Shown: piece after piece, positions 1 to 9,317 of the stretch
Layout of the letters: every line of letters starts with the position of its first letter
Position numbering within the stretch: the first letter of the stretch is position 1
From: Planococcus halocryophilus
Lineage (GTDB): Bacteria; Bacillota; Bacilli; Bacillales_A; Planococcaceae
Direction: 5' to 3'
Length of the DNA: 64,000 nucleotides
Assembly (NCBI RefSeq): GCF_022489025.1
Contig: NZ_JAKVTG010000005.1
Span: forward strand, 1 to 64,000
Translations under genes and position numbers: made by a program
Notes under the pieces: generated by a model
The model's database searches: none
What the model was told of the DNA's origin: nothing
What the model saw: the letters and a program-made list of their open reading frames with translations, nothing else

Positions 1-210
1 TAAGACGCACGATTCGCTTTGATCTGCATAATGCTGATCAGTAAGTTTTGCGCGGGCCGTTTTGCGCGGCCGTTGCTGTTTGTTGACGTTTTGCTGTTCA
101 GTTTTCAAGGTTCAGTTTGTCGCGCTCATTGGCGACTCAATTAATATAACACGCTCATATTAGAGAGTCAACACTTTAACGAAGTTTTTTCGTAAATTTA
201 TTATAACAGA
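1..210 (-). promoter_or_regulatory. Tandem promoters and leader of an rRNA operon (16S gene lies off the left edge)
   Basis: Read on the minus strand there are two promoters pointing left. The upstream one has an extended -10 (TGTTATAAT, -10 at 200-205) with a weak -35. The downstream one has TTGACT (166-171), a 17-base spacer and TATATT (143-148). The transcript then passes through a motif of the type CTTGAAAACTGAACA, which in Bacillales sits just before 16S or 23S rRNA genes, and a GC-rich tract with repeated GCGCGGGCCG/GCGCGGCCG. No rRNA body is visible, so the 16S call is inference. The stretch 210-460 has no gene or clear element that I can support. Confidence 0.7.
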
Positions 211-464
211 TTTATCTAATTATTCAGATTACAGTTTCGTTACAAATAAGTAAGGGAATTCACTCTTTACATTGAAGAGTTCTCCTTATATTTATAACCC
301 TCCCTTTGTTGGTCAGGAATTGAAATTCCTCAATAATAAAGTCCTGGTCCCATTCTCACACCCCTAATTTTAAAAGCTCCAATTCTTCCCCGTCATTCCA
401 TTATCCTCCTTTCCAATTCGAGTTTCTTCTATAAGATACAGTTTTCATTTTCCTGCTAGCTCAA

Positions 465-495
465 AGAAAAAAGTCCGCCAAATAAATTGGCGGAC
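465..495 (-). terminator. Terminator after pbuG
   Basis: An inverted repeat GTCCGCCAA/TTGGCGGAC (473-481 and 487-495) is followed on the minus strand by a T tract. It starts just after the pbuG stop codon and ends the purine permease transcript before the rRNA promoters. Confidence 0.85.
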
Positions 496-503
496 TTCCT
501 ATC

Positions 504-1841
504 TTACGCTAAGAAAATAAAGTAAAGAACAAAGATGACAAACAACCCATACATAATCGGATGAATCTGTTTGCCTTTTCCTGATACGAGCATCGTAACT
601 GGATAGAAGATAAATCCAACCGCAATTCCTGTTGCGATACTATAGCCAAGCGGCATAGCAATCATTGTTAGGAACGCAGGAACTGCCACTTCAAATTTCG
701 TCCAGTCTATTTTCCCTAACGCTGAAACCATTAAGACACCTACGATGATTAAAGCCGGAGCTGTTACAGCGCTCGTAATTACTTCAAGGACCGGATAAAA
801 GAAAATCGATATAAGAAACAGCAATCCTGTTACGACAGCTGCAAATCCAGATCGTGCACCAGCTGCAACTCCTGCAGTTGATTCAATGTACGAAGTGGTT
901 GTTGATGTTCCGAAGATTGCTCCACTGACCGTAGCAATTGAATCTGCTAGTAATGCTTTGCTTGCTCTTGGTAGTTTGTTGTCTTTCATCAAGCCTGCTT
1001 GATTCGCAACAGCAACTAATGTTCCAGCTGTGTCAAAGAAATCTACAAACAAGAATGTTAAGACGACAACGAGAAACTGAATGTTGATTAACGAACCAAA
1101 ATCGTTAAAGATCGGTTCAAGCGCAACACCGAAAGTTGGTGCCATACTTGGAACGTTCAGGTCAATAATTGCACTAGGTAAATTCACAACACCGAAGAGC
1201 ATTCCAACTACTGCCGCGATTAAAATACCAAAGAAGATTCCACCTTGGATACCGCGGGCCATAAAGATTACAGTGATAATTAATCCAAAGATCGCTAACA
1301 ACGCTGAACTGTCTGAGAGATCTCCCAATCCAACTAAGGTAGCTGGATTATCAACAATGATATTTGCATTTTGCAATCCGATAAACGTAATGAATAGGCC
1401 GATCCCGGCTCCCACTGCATATTTTAATTCAGCAGGAATCGAATTGATAATTAGTTCGCGGAGACCCGTTAACGTAAGAAGAATAAAAATAAGTCCTGAA
1501 AATAAAACCCCTGTTAATGCTGTTTGCCATGGAATTCCGTAAGTCAGAATAACTGTGTAAGCAAAGAATGCATTTAAGCCCATACCTGGAGCAAGCGCAA
1601 TTGGATACTTCGCGAGAATCCCCATCACTAAACAACCAATTGCAGCAGCTAGTGCTGTAGCCATAAATACGGCTCCATAATCCATCCGCATTGAATCTGG
1701 AAGATCCGGTACTGATTGTAGCGTTAAGGTTAACGGGTTGACGACAAGAATGTACGCCATCGCTAGAAACGTTGTTAAGCCGCCAATAATTTCTCGGCGG
1801 TAATTCGTCCCTAGTTCTTCAAACTGAAAATATTTTTTCAT
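504..1841 (-). CDS. pbuG: Hypoxanthine/guanine permease, NCS2 (AzgA-like) family
   Basis: This is a 445-residue, highly hydrophobic protein with about 12-14 membrane segments, typical in length for the AzgA-like branch of NCS2 nucleobase transporters that import guanine and hypoxanthine with protons. The N-terminus (MKKYFQFEELGTN) followed by a GGLTTFLAMAYI segment is characteristic of PbuG. The ATG at 1841 has an AGGAG box a few bases upstream. A guanine riboswitch and a PurR-type operator lie in the 335-base leader, which fits a guanine/hypoxanthine substrate. guaA, the GMP synthetase gene, lies directly upstream with its own riboswitch, as in B. subtilis. Confidence 0.92.
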   Translation of the reverse strand: MKKYFQFEELGTNYRREIIGGLTTFLAMAYILVVNPLTLTLQSVPDLPDSMRMDYGAVFMATALAAAIGCLVMGILAKYPIALAPGMGLNAFFAYTVILTYGIPWQTALTGVLFSGLIFILLTLTGLRELIINSIPAELKYAVGAGIGLFITFIGLQNANIIVDNPATLVGLGDLSDSSALLAIFGLIITVIFMARGIQGGIFFGILIAAVVGMLFGVVNLPSAIIDLNVPSMAPTFGVALEPIFNDFGSLINIQFLVVVLTFLFVDFFDTAGTLVAVANQAGLMKDNKLPRASKALLADSIATVSGAIFGTSTTTSYIESTAGVAAGARSGFAAVVTGLLFLISIFFYPVLEVITSAVTAPALIIVGVLMVSALGKIDWTKFEVAVPAFLTMIAMPLGYSIATGIAVGFIFYPVTMLVSGKGKQIHPIMYGLFVIFVLYFIFLA

Positions 1842-1876
1842 GCTGATTCCTCCGAATGCCTGCGTATAAATCCTAC

Positions 1877-2040
1877 AAAAGAAAAACGCACACAGCAGAT
1901 TGCCGTATGCGTTCGATTTATCCCTTCACTAAGAAAATGAAAGGCATCCCGCTCAATAGTGAACAGGATTAAAATCGTAGTCGAGTTATTTACGGTAACT
2001 CGGTAGAAACTTTCGGGCCATATCCCCGACATTATACGAC
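1877..2040 (-). promoter_or_regulatory. Guanine riboswitch (aptamer plus terminator) controlling pbuG
   Basis: The aptamer is at about 1974-2040. It shows the purine-riboswitch core: TATAAT, GATATGG, GTTTCTACC and CCGTAAAT, closed by a P1 helix with TCGTA/TACGA ends. The specificity base in the 3' junction (GACTACG) is C, which in this family means guanine or hypoxanthine, not adenine. The expression platform is an intrinsic terminator at 1877-1912 (arms 1886-1897 and 1901-1912, then a T-rich run). Purine binding is expected to stop transcription before pbuG. Confidence 0.93.
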
Positions 2041-2062
2041 AAGCTTATTTAATTTCTATCGT

Positions 2063-2136
2063 AATATATCATGTATAAAACGAATTAACAATACCAAACA
2101 CGAACATTTTTAATAAATAATACAAAAAAGTTCGTG
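2063..2136 (-). promoter_or_regulatory. pbuG promoter with PurR-type inverted boxes
   Basis: A promoter TTGTTA (2086-2091), 17-base spacer, TATATT (2063-2068) lies upstream of the riboswitch on the minus strand. Just upstream of the -35 are two inverted CACGAAC motifs (2099-2105 and 2130-2136). The CGAAC cores are 24 bases apart with AT-rich flanks, as expected for a pair of Bacillus PurBoxes (core CCGAAC). PurR control of pbuG is known in B. subtilis; binding here is inference. Confidence 0.7.
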
Positions 2137-2142
2137 AAAAAG

Positions 2143-2166
2143 AAAAATACCGACTAATTTAGTCGG
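2143..2166 (-). terminator. Terminator after guaA
   Basis: The stem CCGACTAA/TTAGTCGG (2150-2157, 2159-2166) is followed on the minus strand by TATTTTTC. It separates guaA from the pbuG promoter region. Confidence 0.8.
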
Positions 2167-2176
2167 CACTCTAACT

Positions 2177-3730
2177 TTATTCCCATTCAATCGTTGCTGG
2201 TGGCTTGCTCGTAATATCATACAAGACACGGTTGATGTGATCTACTTCATTGACTAAACGAACACTAATTTTCTCTAGGACTTCCCAAGGAATGCGAGCC
2301 CAGTCAGAAGTCATGCCGTCAATTGATGTTACAGCACGAATACCGATTGCGTAATCGTAAGTACGGGCATCGCCCATTACTCCAACGCTGCGAACATCCG
2401 GTAACACAGTGAAGTATTGCCAAATGTCACGATCAAGACCTGCTTTTTTGATTTCATCGCGCAAAATCCAATCAGATTCACGGACGATTTCTAATTTTTC
2501 TTCCGTTACAGCTCCCATGATACGAATACCAAGACCAGGACCTGGGAAAGGCTGACGCCAAACAACTTCTTCAGGCATGCCAAGCTCAGTACCAAGAACG
2601 CGTACTTCGTCTTTGAATAATGTATTTAACGGTTCGATCAATTTAAACTGCATGTCATCTGGTAATCCACCAACGTTATGGTGGGATTTAATTGTTTGAG
2701 CAGTTGTTGTTCCACTTTCAATGATGTCAGTGTAAAGCGTTCCTTGTGCTAGGAAGTCCATACCCTCAAGTTTTGAAGCTTCATCATCGAATACATAGAT
2801 AAATTCGTTCCCGATAATTTTACGTTTTTTCTCTGGATCTGTAACGCCTTCAAGTTTACTCATGAAACGGTCGCGTGCATCGATTTTGATAACGTTCATG
2901 TTGAATCCGTCAGCAAAAGTTTTCATCACGCTTTCTGCTTCTCCTTTACGAAGAAGGCCGTGATCAACAAACATGCATGTTAATTGATCGCCAATTGCTT
3001 TATGAATCAACACAGCAACGACTGAAGAATCTACTCCACCACTAAGTGCGCAAAGTACTTTTTTGTCGCCAACTTCTTCGCGGATTTTTTCAATTTCTAA
3101 TTCAATGTAGTTTTCCATTGACCAGTCATCTTGCATTCCGCAAACGTCATAAACAAATTTGCGCAATAAATCATTGCCATAAATCGAGTGACGTACTTCC
3201 GGGTGGAATTGAACGCCGTAGAATCCGCGACTTTCATCTGCCATTGAAGCAATTGGGCAGCTTGCGCTTGTTCCAATAACATCAAATCCTGGAGGTGCAG
3301 CTGTAACTAAATCACCGTGACTCATCCAAACAATTTGTTCTTCAGGAAGATCTTTAAAGATTTTACTTTCTTTCGTCAGCTTTAATTCCGCTTTGCCGTA
3401 CTCACGGTTTTTAGCTTTTTCTACTTTCCCTTTTAAGTGCAGAGCCATTAATTGCATACCGTAGCAAATTCCTAAAATCGGCAAGCCCATTTCAAAAATG
3501 GCATCATCGATTGAAAATGCATTTTCATCGTATACAGAATTCGGTCCACCAGAGAAAATAATTCCCGTAGCATTCATCTCTTTAATTTCTTCAGCAGTGA
3601 TGGTGTGCGGGTGAAGCTCGCTGTAAACACCGATTTCACGGATGCGGCGCGTGATCAACTGATTGTATTGACTTCCGAAATCCAAAACGACGATTTTTTT
3701 CTGTTCTTTCAACATAGGACTAACTGGCAA
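2177..3730 (-). CDS. guaA: GMP synthase (glutamine-hydrolysing)
   Basis: The enzyme converts XMP, ATP and glutamine to GMP in the cytosol. The N-terminal class I glutamine amidotransferase domain shows GICYGMQ (nucleophile Cys, about residue 90) and the HPE motif of the His/Glu pair. Next comes an ATP pyrophosphatase domain with the P-loop ALSGGVDSS, and a C-terminal dimerisation domain ending in PPATIEWE. I place the start at a TTG at 3730, because AGAGGTGA lies about 8 bases upstream of it. The GTG at 3739 is too close to that box, and an ATG at 3715 is an alternative. A guanine riboswitch in the leader fits end-product control. Confidence 0.95.
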   Translation of the reverse strand: MPVSPMLKEQKKIVVLDFGSQYNQLITRRIREIGVYSELHPHTITAEEIKEMNATGIIFSGGPNSVYDENAFSIDDAIFEMGLPILGICYGMQLMALHLKGKVEKAKNREYGKAELKLTKESKIFKDLPEEQIVWMSHGDLVTAAPPGFDVIGTSASCPIASMADESRGFYGVQFHPEVRHSIYGNDLLRKFVYDVCGMQDDWSMENYIELEIEKIREEVGDKKVLCALSGGVDSSVVAVLIHKAIGDQLTCMFVDHGLLRKGEAESVMKTFADGFNMNVIKIDARDRFMSKLEGVTDPEKKRKIIGNEFIYVFDDEASKLEGMDFLAQGTLYTDIIESGTTTAQTIKSHHNVGGLPDDMQFKLIEPLNTLFKDEVRVLGTELGMPEEVVWRQPFPGPGLGIRIMGAVTEEKLEIVRESDWILRDEIKKAGLDRDIWQYFTVLPDVRSVGVMGDARTYDYAIGIRAVTSIDGMTSDWARIPWEVLEKISVRLVNEVDHINRVLYDITSKPPATIEWE

Positions 3731-3771
3731 AACCTTCACCTCTTCTATTCGATTCAGGTCTCAAAATAACA

Positions 3772-3930
3772 AAAGAACGCGAAAAATGGACCTCGCGTTC
3801 TTCTGCTCTACATCAAAAAGGCGAATGCACATGTCAAAAAGCATGCGTCATCCACCTTCATAGTCAAGTCATTTCCGGGGACTTGGTAGAGACATCCGAT
3901 CCATATTACCGGACATATATGAGGGCACCT
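3772..3930 (-). promoter_or_regulatory. Guanine riboswitch (aptamer plus terminator) controlling guaA
   Basis: The aptamer at about 3851-3930 has the purine core: AATATGGAT, TGTCTCTACC and CCGGAAAT, then GACTATG with the guanine-specifying C. P1 pairs CCCTCATA with TATGAAGG, with one mismatch. A terminator follows (AAGAACGCG/CGCGTTCTT, 3773-3781 and 3794-3802, then a T-rich run) about 40 bases before the guaA start. High guanine should therefore switch guaA off. Confidence 0.92.
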
Positions 3931-3949
3931 GTAATTTATAATTTAATCA

Positions 3950-3978
3950 ATTGTACATTTTAAAGGTTGTAAAATCAA
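3950..3978 (-). promoter_or_regulatory. guaA promoter overlapping the yebA stop codon
   Basis: TTGATT (3973-3978), a 17-base spacer and TACAAT (3950-3955) lie on the minus strand just before the riboswitch aptamer. The -35 box overlaps the yebA stop codon, so guaA can be transcribed independently of the yeaC-yeaD-yebA genes. Confidence 0.6.
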
Positions 3979-6155
3979 CCGCTTGTCCGATTGATTAAAT
4001 TTTCCCAACTTTCCTTTAACTCATGCCAGTCAATGGATTCAGCATCTCCTCCATAAATCATCCGTTCATAAGCTGCGGTCAATTCAGACATTTCTCGTGT
4101 GCCAAAAAATGAATCAATGTAAGTTGCATATGATTTCAAGGTTTGACCTGACTTCCGTTGAATACCGTATAATTCTAGTTGTTTCAGTAACCTTAGATAA
4201 GCTTTTTCAAATTGAACCGGTTCCTGGCCACGCATCCGGTAATAAGAAATAAGAAATTTCGGCATCCATCTGTGACGTATTTTGAAGAGAATAGCTACAA
4301 CAACACCCATTGCAACAATTGCCCAAATCAGTTTCCAACGATTACTTGCAATAAACTCAGTTAGCCGATTCCAAAAAGCAGATTGTGAAGATATCACAAC
4401 TTCTTCATCTTCTGCATTTGCAGGTTTTTGTGTCTCTGGACGTTCTTGAGGATCGGGTTGCTCCGGGTCCGTTGGATCTAACTCCAAATCAAAATCAATA
4501 GAGGATGAACCTGTAAAACCAATAGTTGGTTCAAATAGCATCCACCCCACGCCTGGCATATAAGCTTCTACCCATGAATGCGCATTGTTGTTCGTTATCT
4601 CGTAGACATCAGTTTCTCCTTGCGAATCGATTAATTCGCCTTCATTAAATCCTTTAACCCAACGAGCTGGTATATCAAGTGAGCGTAATAATACAACCAT
4701 AGAGGTCGAAAAATTATCACAATACCCTCTTTTCGTATCGAATAAAAACTGATCTACATAATCTTCGTCTTCTTTAGGAACTGGTATGTCCGTTTGACTA
4801 TAGGTAAATCCAGATGTATTGAAATAACTCTCAATAGCCAATGCTTGATCATAAACCGTCTCACTATTTGCGGTTATTTCAATAGCTAAGTCACGAACTC
4901 TTTCAGGAAGTTCATCCGGCAATTGCACATAGCGATCAAACTCAATAGGCAGTTCTTCTAAAGCTTCTCCACTTGTTTCTCGCAATGTTTTCAAACTATA
5001 ACTAGGTTCACCAAAAGATACTTCATACTCTTCAGGTTCCAGTTCTTCTCCATTTTGGTAAGTTTCAAAGCGCTGATCTGCTGAGCTGTATTGATAATCT
5101 GGAGATTCTTCCATTGAAAAAGATTCGGTTCCGTAGGGATATAGAACAAAAGGAAATTCTTGTTCCATCGAGACGACTGTCGTTTCCACTTCTTCTCCTG
5201 AGACAAACTCCGTATCTACAGTTTCATTGTTTCTATAAACAACGGACTCTCCTACATTCTCTATCAGTTCCCAACCTTTTGTCGTATAAGTATCTTTCGA
5301 TTCAACTTTCCAATATTGTCCAGTTGAAACTTCTGCGCGAAAAACCGGTGTATCATCCCCAATAAACGAACCACCTAGACGTGAATCGTCGACACCGTAT
5401 CCAATTCTCCCTACATTCCCCCCACTTCCAGGACCGCCTTGTCCTGAGAAAGAAGTTATGAACGGTACTGGGTCTGGCCAAATGGGTTCTGATTTCGGCA
5501 AATATAATGCAAACGCCGTCGAAACAGCAATCCCTAAAATAAGGGGTACTGCAAATAACGCTACTTTATCGGCGTGCTCTGAAATTTGGTGACTTTCCAT
5601 CCACCGTACCAAATACAATAAACCTGCCAGCAGAAGACCAATAATCATGATTCGAACAATTGCTGTTTCTCCTGAATAGGGACTGAACGTATCCAATACC
5701 GCGATAAATACTACCGTCAATACATAGAACAAAAAAATGCTAGATCTAAAACTTACCCAGTAATGAATCAAGTAAATGGCCATCCATAACAATACAAAAA
5801 ACAACATTGTTCGGAAAACATCGGTTGTTTGTTCCCAATTCTGGCTGATCAAGGCTGAAAAATTCATACTAATATTAGATTGGAGAAATTGTATGGCTTC
5901 GCCTGTAAAAAACACATTGCCAGTATAGACATAGATAACAAACCATAAAATATATAAAACTTTTATAGGTCCTGAAAACCACCAAGGAACTCTCAAAAAA
6001 GCCATCAATAATCCACCTGCAATAAAAATTAAAAACAAGGCTTGGTGACCTGTTTCGGTCAATACAATAACTGGCGTCAACCATTCTGCTAACATAAAGA
6101 AAACTAATATATATAAGATGGCCATGAAAAATTTATTTTTTCTAATGGAAGTCAT
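3975..6155 (-). CDS. yebA: Membrane-anchored transglutaminase-like protein (TgpA/YebA type)
   Basis: The protein has 726 residues. About six membrane segments occupy residues 10-210. A large extracytoplasmic region follows, then a further membrane span near 605-625 and a cytoplasmic tail of about 100 residues. The transglutaminase-like core shows the Cys in KRGYCDNFS (near 477) and the His in NAHSWVEAY (near 525). The third triad position reads FEPT (near 541), Glu where many relatives have Asp. The start codon overlaps the stop of the DUF58 gene by one base, so the two are translationally coupled. The MoxR-DUF58-transglutaminase trio is conserved beside guaA in Bacillus. Its substrate is not known to me; a role in envelope protein processing is inference. 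Confidence 0.85.
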   Translation of the reverse strand: MTSIRKNKFFMAILYILVFFMLAEWLTPVIVLTETGHQALFLIFIAGGLLMAFLRVPWWFSGPIKVLYILWFVIYVYTGNVFFTGEAIQFLQSNISMNFSALISQNWEQTTDVFRTMLFFVLLWMAIYLIHYWVSFRSSIFLFYVLTVVFIAVLDTFSPYSGETAIVRIMIIGLLLAGLLYLVRWMESHQISEHADKVALFAVPLILGIAVSTAFALYLPKSEPIWPDPVPFITSFSGQGGPGSGGNVGRIGYGVDDSRLGGSFIGDDTPVFRAEVSTGQYWKVESKDTYTTKGWELIENVGESVVYRNNETVDTEFVSGEEVETTVVSMEQEFPFVLYPYGTESFSMEESPDYQYSSADQRFETYQNGEELEPEEYEVSFGEPSYSLKTLRETSGEALEELPIEFDRYVQLPDELPERVRDLAIEITANSETVYDQALAIESYFNTSGFTYSQTDIPVPKEDEDYVDQFLFDTKRGYCDNFSTSMVVLLRSLDIPARWVKGFNEGELIDSQGETDVYEITNNNAHSWVEAYMPGVGWMLFEPTIGFTGSSSIDFDLELDPTDPEQPDPQERPETQKPANAEDEEVVISSQSAFWNRLTEFIASNRWKLIWAIVAMGVVVAILFKIRHRWMPKFLISYYRMRGQEPVQFEKAYLRLLKQLELYGIQRKSGQTLKSYATYIDSFFGTREMSELTAAYERMIYGGDAESIDWHELKESWENLINRTSG

Positions 6156-7366
6156 TACCGGCTCACCTCCGTAAACACAGTCGCAAAGTTCTCAGGACTC
6201 ACGCGTTTTACAACAAACCCTTTCGAGCGGGCAAATTGATGTACTTGTTCATCTTCTTCAAGTAGTATTTCACCTTTACTCGTAACAACTAAACACATGC
6301 AATTACTTAAGTTTTTAGCATTTCTTTGAATAGATTGAATCATTTCTATTGAAAGTTGACTCGTTACATATAATAAGCTTGAAGTATTCATTTGTTGAAG
6401 TTCACGTCCAACCGCTTGGTCTATTGGCTTGTCCAAGTCACTTTGCACTTTCGCTAAATGATACATAATTCGCTGTAAATGCTCTTCCGTTTGAACGACC
6501 GGAAAATAATTGCGTTTTTGACCAATTGATAAATAAGCTAAGCTCGAATTAGCGCGAACAACCGATTTCAATATAGAAGCTATTAGCTCTACTTGCAATT
6601 CGAATTTCTCTGACACTCTTCGATCGTCTAGCAAAAAAAGGTCTTGCGACTGTCGATCTTCAAATTCTTTCGTGCGTAATGTTTGCGTACGCGCATAGGA
6701 TTTCCAGTGAATCCATGACACTCGGTCCCCAGGTTGGTAATCACGAACTCCGCTTGCCATTGTTGTATCTTTTACTAAAGTAAAAGGAGCAGCCATTGAC
6801 CCATGATCATAACGTGATTCTATGGGACGGTATGCAATTTCTACTGTATTTGGATAAACTAAAATTGTTTGTTGAACTGGTAGTAACCGACTTTTTTTTA
6901 CCCATCCAAAAAAATCCGAAATTTCTAAGTAAACCCCTTCTAATACATGCTCTCCCCTAGGCATATTCTCAAGAGTATAAGTCCAAGAATAAGATTTCCG
7001 GAATCCCGGAACAATCATTTTCGGGCGTTGATTTGCGATGATTTTATTCAAAGATGGAGAATGGGTTTGTTCACTTAATACGGTATATAGGAGCGGAAAA
7101 GGGTTTTTTCGATAAATGGTGACTGTCGCTGAAAAGTCCCCACCTTTACGGACTTGAGTCGTATGCATCGTTCGGGAGACCTCGATTTTCTGTAAAGGAT
7201 AAAATGCTAACAGCATGGAATACACGATAAAAGGTAAAGACATATAAAAAATAAACCAGCTAACAAATCCTCCTTGGAACATTGCAAAAGAAAAAGTCAA
7301 AAACAGAAGAAAAAGCACAACTACGATACGCCCCCATAAAACGGTGTTGTTTTTCAGTTGTTTCAT
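6155..7366 (-). CDS. yeaD: DUF58 domain protein with two N-terminal membrane segments (YeaD-like)
   Basis: The protein has 403 residues. Two adjacent membrane segments (about 13-50) are followed by a soluble region with the DUF58 signature DYQPGDRVSWIHWK near residue 207, then a vWA-like fold region. Such proteins usually partner a MoxR AAA+ ATPase. The gene starts with an ATGA overlap (4 bases) with the upstream moxR-type gene and overlaps the downstream transglutaminase gene by one base, so the three are one coupled unit. The exact biochemical role is unknown. Confidence 0.85.
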   Translation of the reverse strand: MKQLKNNTVLWGRIVVVLFLLFLTFSFAMFQGGFVSWFIFYMSLPFIVYSMLLAFYPLQKIEVSRTMHTTQVRKGGDFSATVTIYRKNPFPLLYTVLSEQTHSPSLNKIIANQRPKMIVPGFRKSYSWTYTLENMPRGEHVLEGVYLEISDFFGWVKKSRLLPVQQTILVYPNTVEIAYRPIESRYDHGSMAAPFTLVKDTTMASGVRDYQPGDRVSWIHWKSYARTQTLRTKEFEDRQSQDLFLLDDRRVSEKFELQVELIASILKSVVRANSSLAYLSIGQKRNYFPVVQTEEHLQRIMYHLAKVQSDLDKPIDQAVGRELQQMNTSSLLYVTSQLSIEMIQSIQRNAKNLSNCMCLVVTSKGEILLEEDEQVHQFARSKGFVVKRVSPENFATVFTEVSR

Positions 7367-8313
7367 TTACCAACAAGCCTTTTTACAGGTACGTGGGTTT
7401 TCGCCAAGATGCGTTCTGTAATTTCTTCTACCGTTATTCCATCGTAACGAGCCTCTGAGCGCAACATAATACGATGTCCGAAAACAAATTTCGCTAAATA
7501 TTGAACATCATCTGGCGTCACATAATCCCGACCTTTCAACAAAGCATAGGCTTGCGAAGCTTTCATCAACGCAATAGACCCTCGCGGACTTACCCCTAAA
7601 TACACATAGGCATCCTGGCGAGTTTGCCGGGACAAATCAACAATATAACTTCGAATGGTTTCATCTACTTTAATCGTTCTCACTTGAGCTTGCAGTTCTA
7701 ATAACTCTTCAAGAGAGATGACGGAAGTCAAATCCTCAATTGGCGCAGCAACTTGTGCACGGCTTAAAACTTCCATTTCTTCTTTTGACGATGGATAACC
7801 CATTTTAATCTTTAATAAAAAGCGGTCAAGCTGTGCTTCAGGTAAAGGATATGTTCCTTCGTATTCAATTGGATTTTGTGTAGCCATGACAAAGAACGGC
7901 TTAGGAATTTGCATTGTTACACCATCAATTGTGACCGAAGCTTCTTCCATTGCTTCTAAAAGAGAAGATTGTGTTTTCGGTGAGGTCCGGTTTATTTCAT
8001 CTGCTAAAATAATATTGCCCATAATTGGACCCGGTCGAAAATGGAATTCCATATCTTTCGGATTGTAAATAGACACGCCAATAACATCTGATGGCAATAA
8101 GTCAGGTGTAAATTGTATGCGTTTAAAATCAGCTCCCACCGATTTTGCCAATGCGCGAACCAACATCGTTTTGCCCACACCTGGAACGTCCTCCAATAAA
8201 ACATGGCCATGAGACAGCATTGCAACAATACTAAGCTCCGCGATATCACGCTTCCCTATAATCACTTTTTCAATATTATCTATTACTTTTTCCAATCGCT
8301 CTTTTGCATTCAT
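7363..8313 (-). CDS. yeaC: MoxR-family AAA+ ATPase (YeaC-like)
   Basis: This 316-residue cytoplasmic ATPase has Walker A in EDVPGVGKTMLVRAL (about residues 41-55), Walker B IILADEINRT (about 101-110), sensor 1 in MATQNPIEYEGTYPLPEAQ, and a C-terminal lid domain. MoxR ATPases act as chaperones that remodel or activate partner proteins carrying vWA or DUF58 domains. Here the partner is encoded next, overlapping by 4 bases. The gene is first in the yeaC-yeaD-yebA unit. The ATG at 8313 is preceded by a GGAGG box. Confidence 0.9.
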   Translation of the reverse strand: MNAKERLEKVIDNIEKVIIGKRDIAELSIVAMLSHGHVLLEDVPGVGKTMLVRALAKSVGADFKRIQFTPDLLPSDVIGVSIYNPKDMEFHFRPGPIMGNIILADEINRTSPKTQSSLLEAMEEASVTIDGVTMQIPKPFFVMATQNPIEYEGTYPLPEAQLDRFLLKIKMGYPSSKEEMEVLSRAQVAAPIEDLTSVISLEELLELQAQVRTIKVDETIRSYIVDLSRQTRQDAYVYLGVSPRGSIALMKASQAYALLKGRDYVTPDDVQYLAKFVFGHRIMLRSEARYDGITVEEITERILAKTHVPVKRLVGK

Positions 8314-8431
8314 TTTTAAGTTCCTCCAATATAAAACAGAAAATGTTTTGAATTATCACAATCTTATCGTAATCATAACGAAAAGCTACTCATAACTCAA
8401 CTGCACAAGAAATTTCTTCCAACAGGTATTC

Positions 8432-8470
8432 AAAAAAAAAAGCAGGAATCTTCTAAGATTCTCTGCTTTT
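8432..8470 (-). terminator. Terminator after nadE
   Basis: An imperfect stem (AGCAG and AATCTT arms pairing with AGATT and CTGCT, 8441-8467) is followed on the minus strand by ten T residues, just past the nadE stop codon. Confidence 0.85.
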
Positions 8471-8478
8471 CCACTGAC

Positions 8479-9306
8479 TTATTTCCAAAAATCGTCGAAT
8501 ACCGTAACAGGCAAATGGCGCTTATGTTGTGTTCTTAAATAATGACCTTCTAGCTTTTCCTGTGCATCTGCAGGTATTTCCTTACCTTCTAAATAGTCAT
8601 CGATTAGATTATAAGTTACTCCTAAAGCTACTTCATCAGGTAGGGCCGGCTTATCTTCTTCTAAATCTGCTGTAGGAACTTTCAAGTAAAGGTGCTCAGG
8701 ACTACCAAGTTCTTGTAGCATTGCTTTTCCTTGGCGCTTGTTCAACCGGAATAATGGTGTCAAATCAGCTGCCCCATCACCGAATTTTGTATAAAAACCA
8801 GTGATGGCCTCTGCTGCATGATCGGTTCCAAGTACGGCGGCACTATGCATGGCTGCAATCGAATATTGAGCTTTCATCCGTTCACGTGCTTTTTCATTGC
8901 CTTTTGCAAAATCGGTTAATTGAATACCGGCTTCTTTTAATGCCTGTTCACTAGCATCAACAGCTCCTTTTATATTAACCGTATAAAGTTTAGTCGGTTG
9001 GATAAAATCCAAAGCATCTTTGGCATCATGCTCATCCAACTGAACTCCGTATGGCAAACGCACTGCATAAAAAGCGTAATCGTTGCTTTTCGACTCTTCA
9101 TTTAATTGATCGATCGCCATCTGTGTTAACTTGCCAAGCAATGTTGAGTCTTGGCCACCTGAAATTCCGAGAACATATCCTTTAAGGAACGAATGGTGCT
9201 TTAAGTAATCTTTTAAAAACTGGATTGTCTGTTCAATTTCTTCTTTAGGTTCGATGATAGGCTTTACTTTTAACTCTTCAATAATTTGCTGTTGTAGAGT
9301 AGACAT
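8479..9306 (-). CDS. nadE: NH3-dependent NAD+ synthetase
   Basis: This 275-residue enzyme amidates deamido-NAD to NAD+ with ATP and ammonia in the cytosol. The PP-loop GISGGQDST lies near residues 48-56, and the length fits the short ammonia-dependent form with no nitrilase domain. It lies 11 bases downstream of pncB on the same strand, so nicotinate phosphoribosylation and the last NAD step are co-transcribed. An AAGGAGG box lies 5-6 bases before the ATG. Confidence 0.95.
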   Translation of the reverse strand: MSTLQQQIIEELKVKPIIEPKEEIEQTIQFLKDYLKHHSFLKGYVLGISGGQDSTLLGKLTQMAIDQLNEESKSNDYAFYAVRLPYGVQLDEHDAKDALDFIQPTKLYTVNIKGAVDASEQALKEAGIQLTDFAKGNEKARERMKAQYSIAAMHSAAVLGTDHAAEAITGFYTKFGDGAADLTPLFRLNKRQGKAMLQELGSPEHLYLKVPTADLEEDKPALPDEVALGVTYNLIDDYLEGKEIPADAQEKLEGHYLRTQHKRHLPVTVFDDFWK

Positions 9307-9317
9307 TAAAATCCTCC

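Noticed and set aside
1838-2032. 64-codon frame over the pbuG leader
   Set aside because: It lies across the guanine riboswitch and terminator and has no ribosome site.
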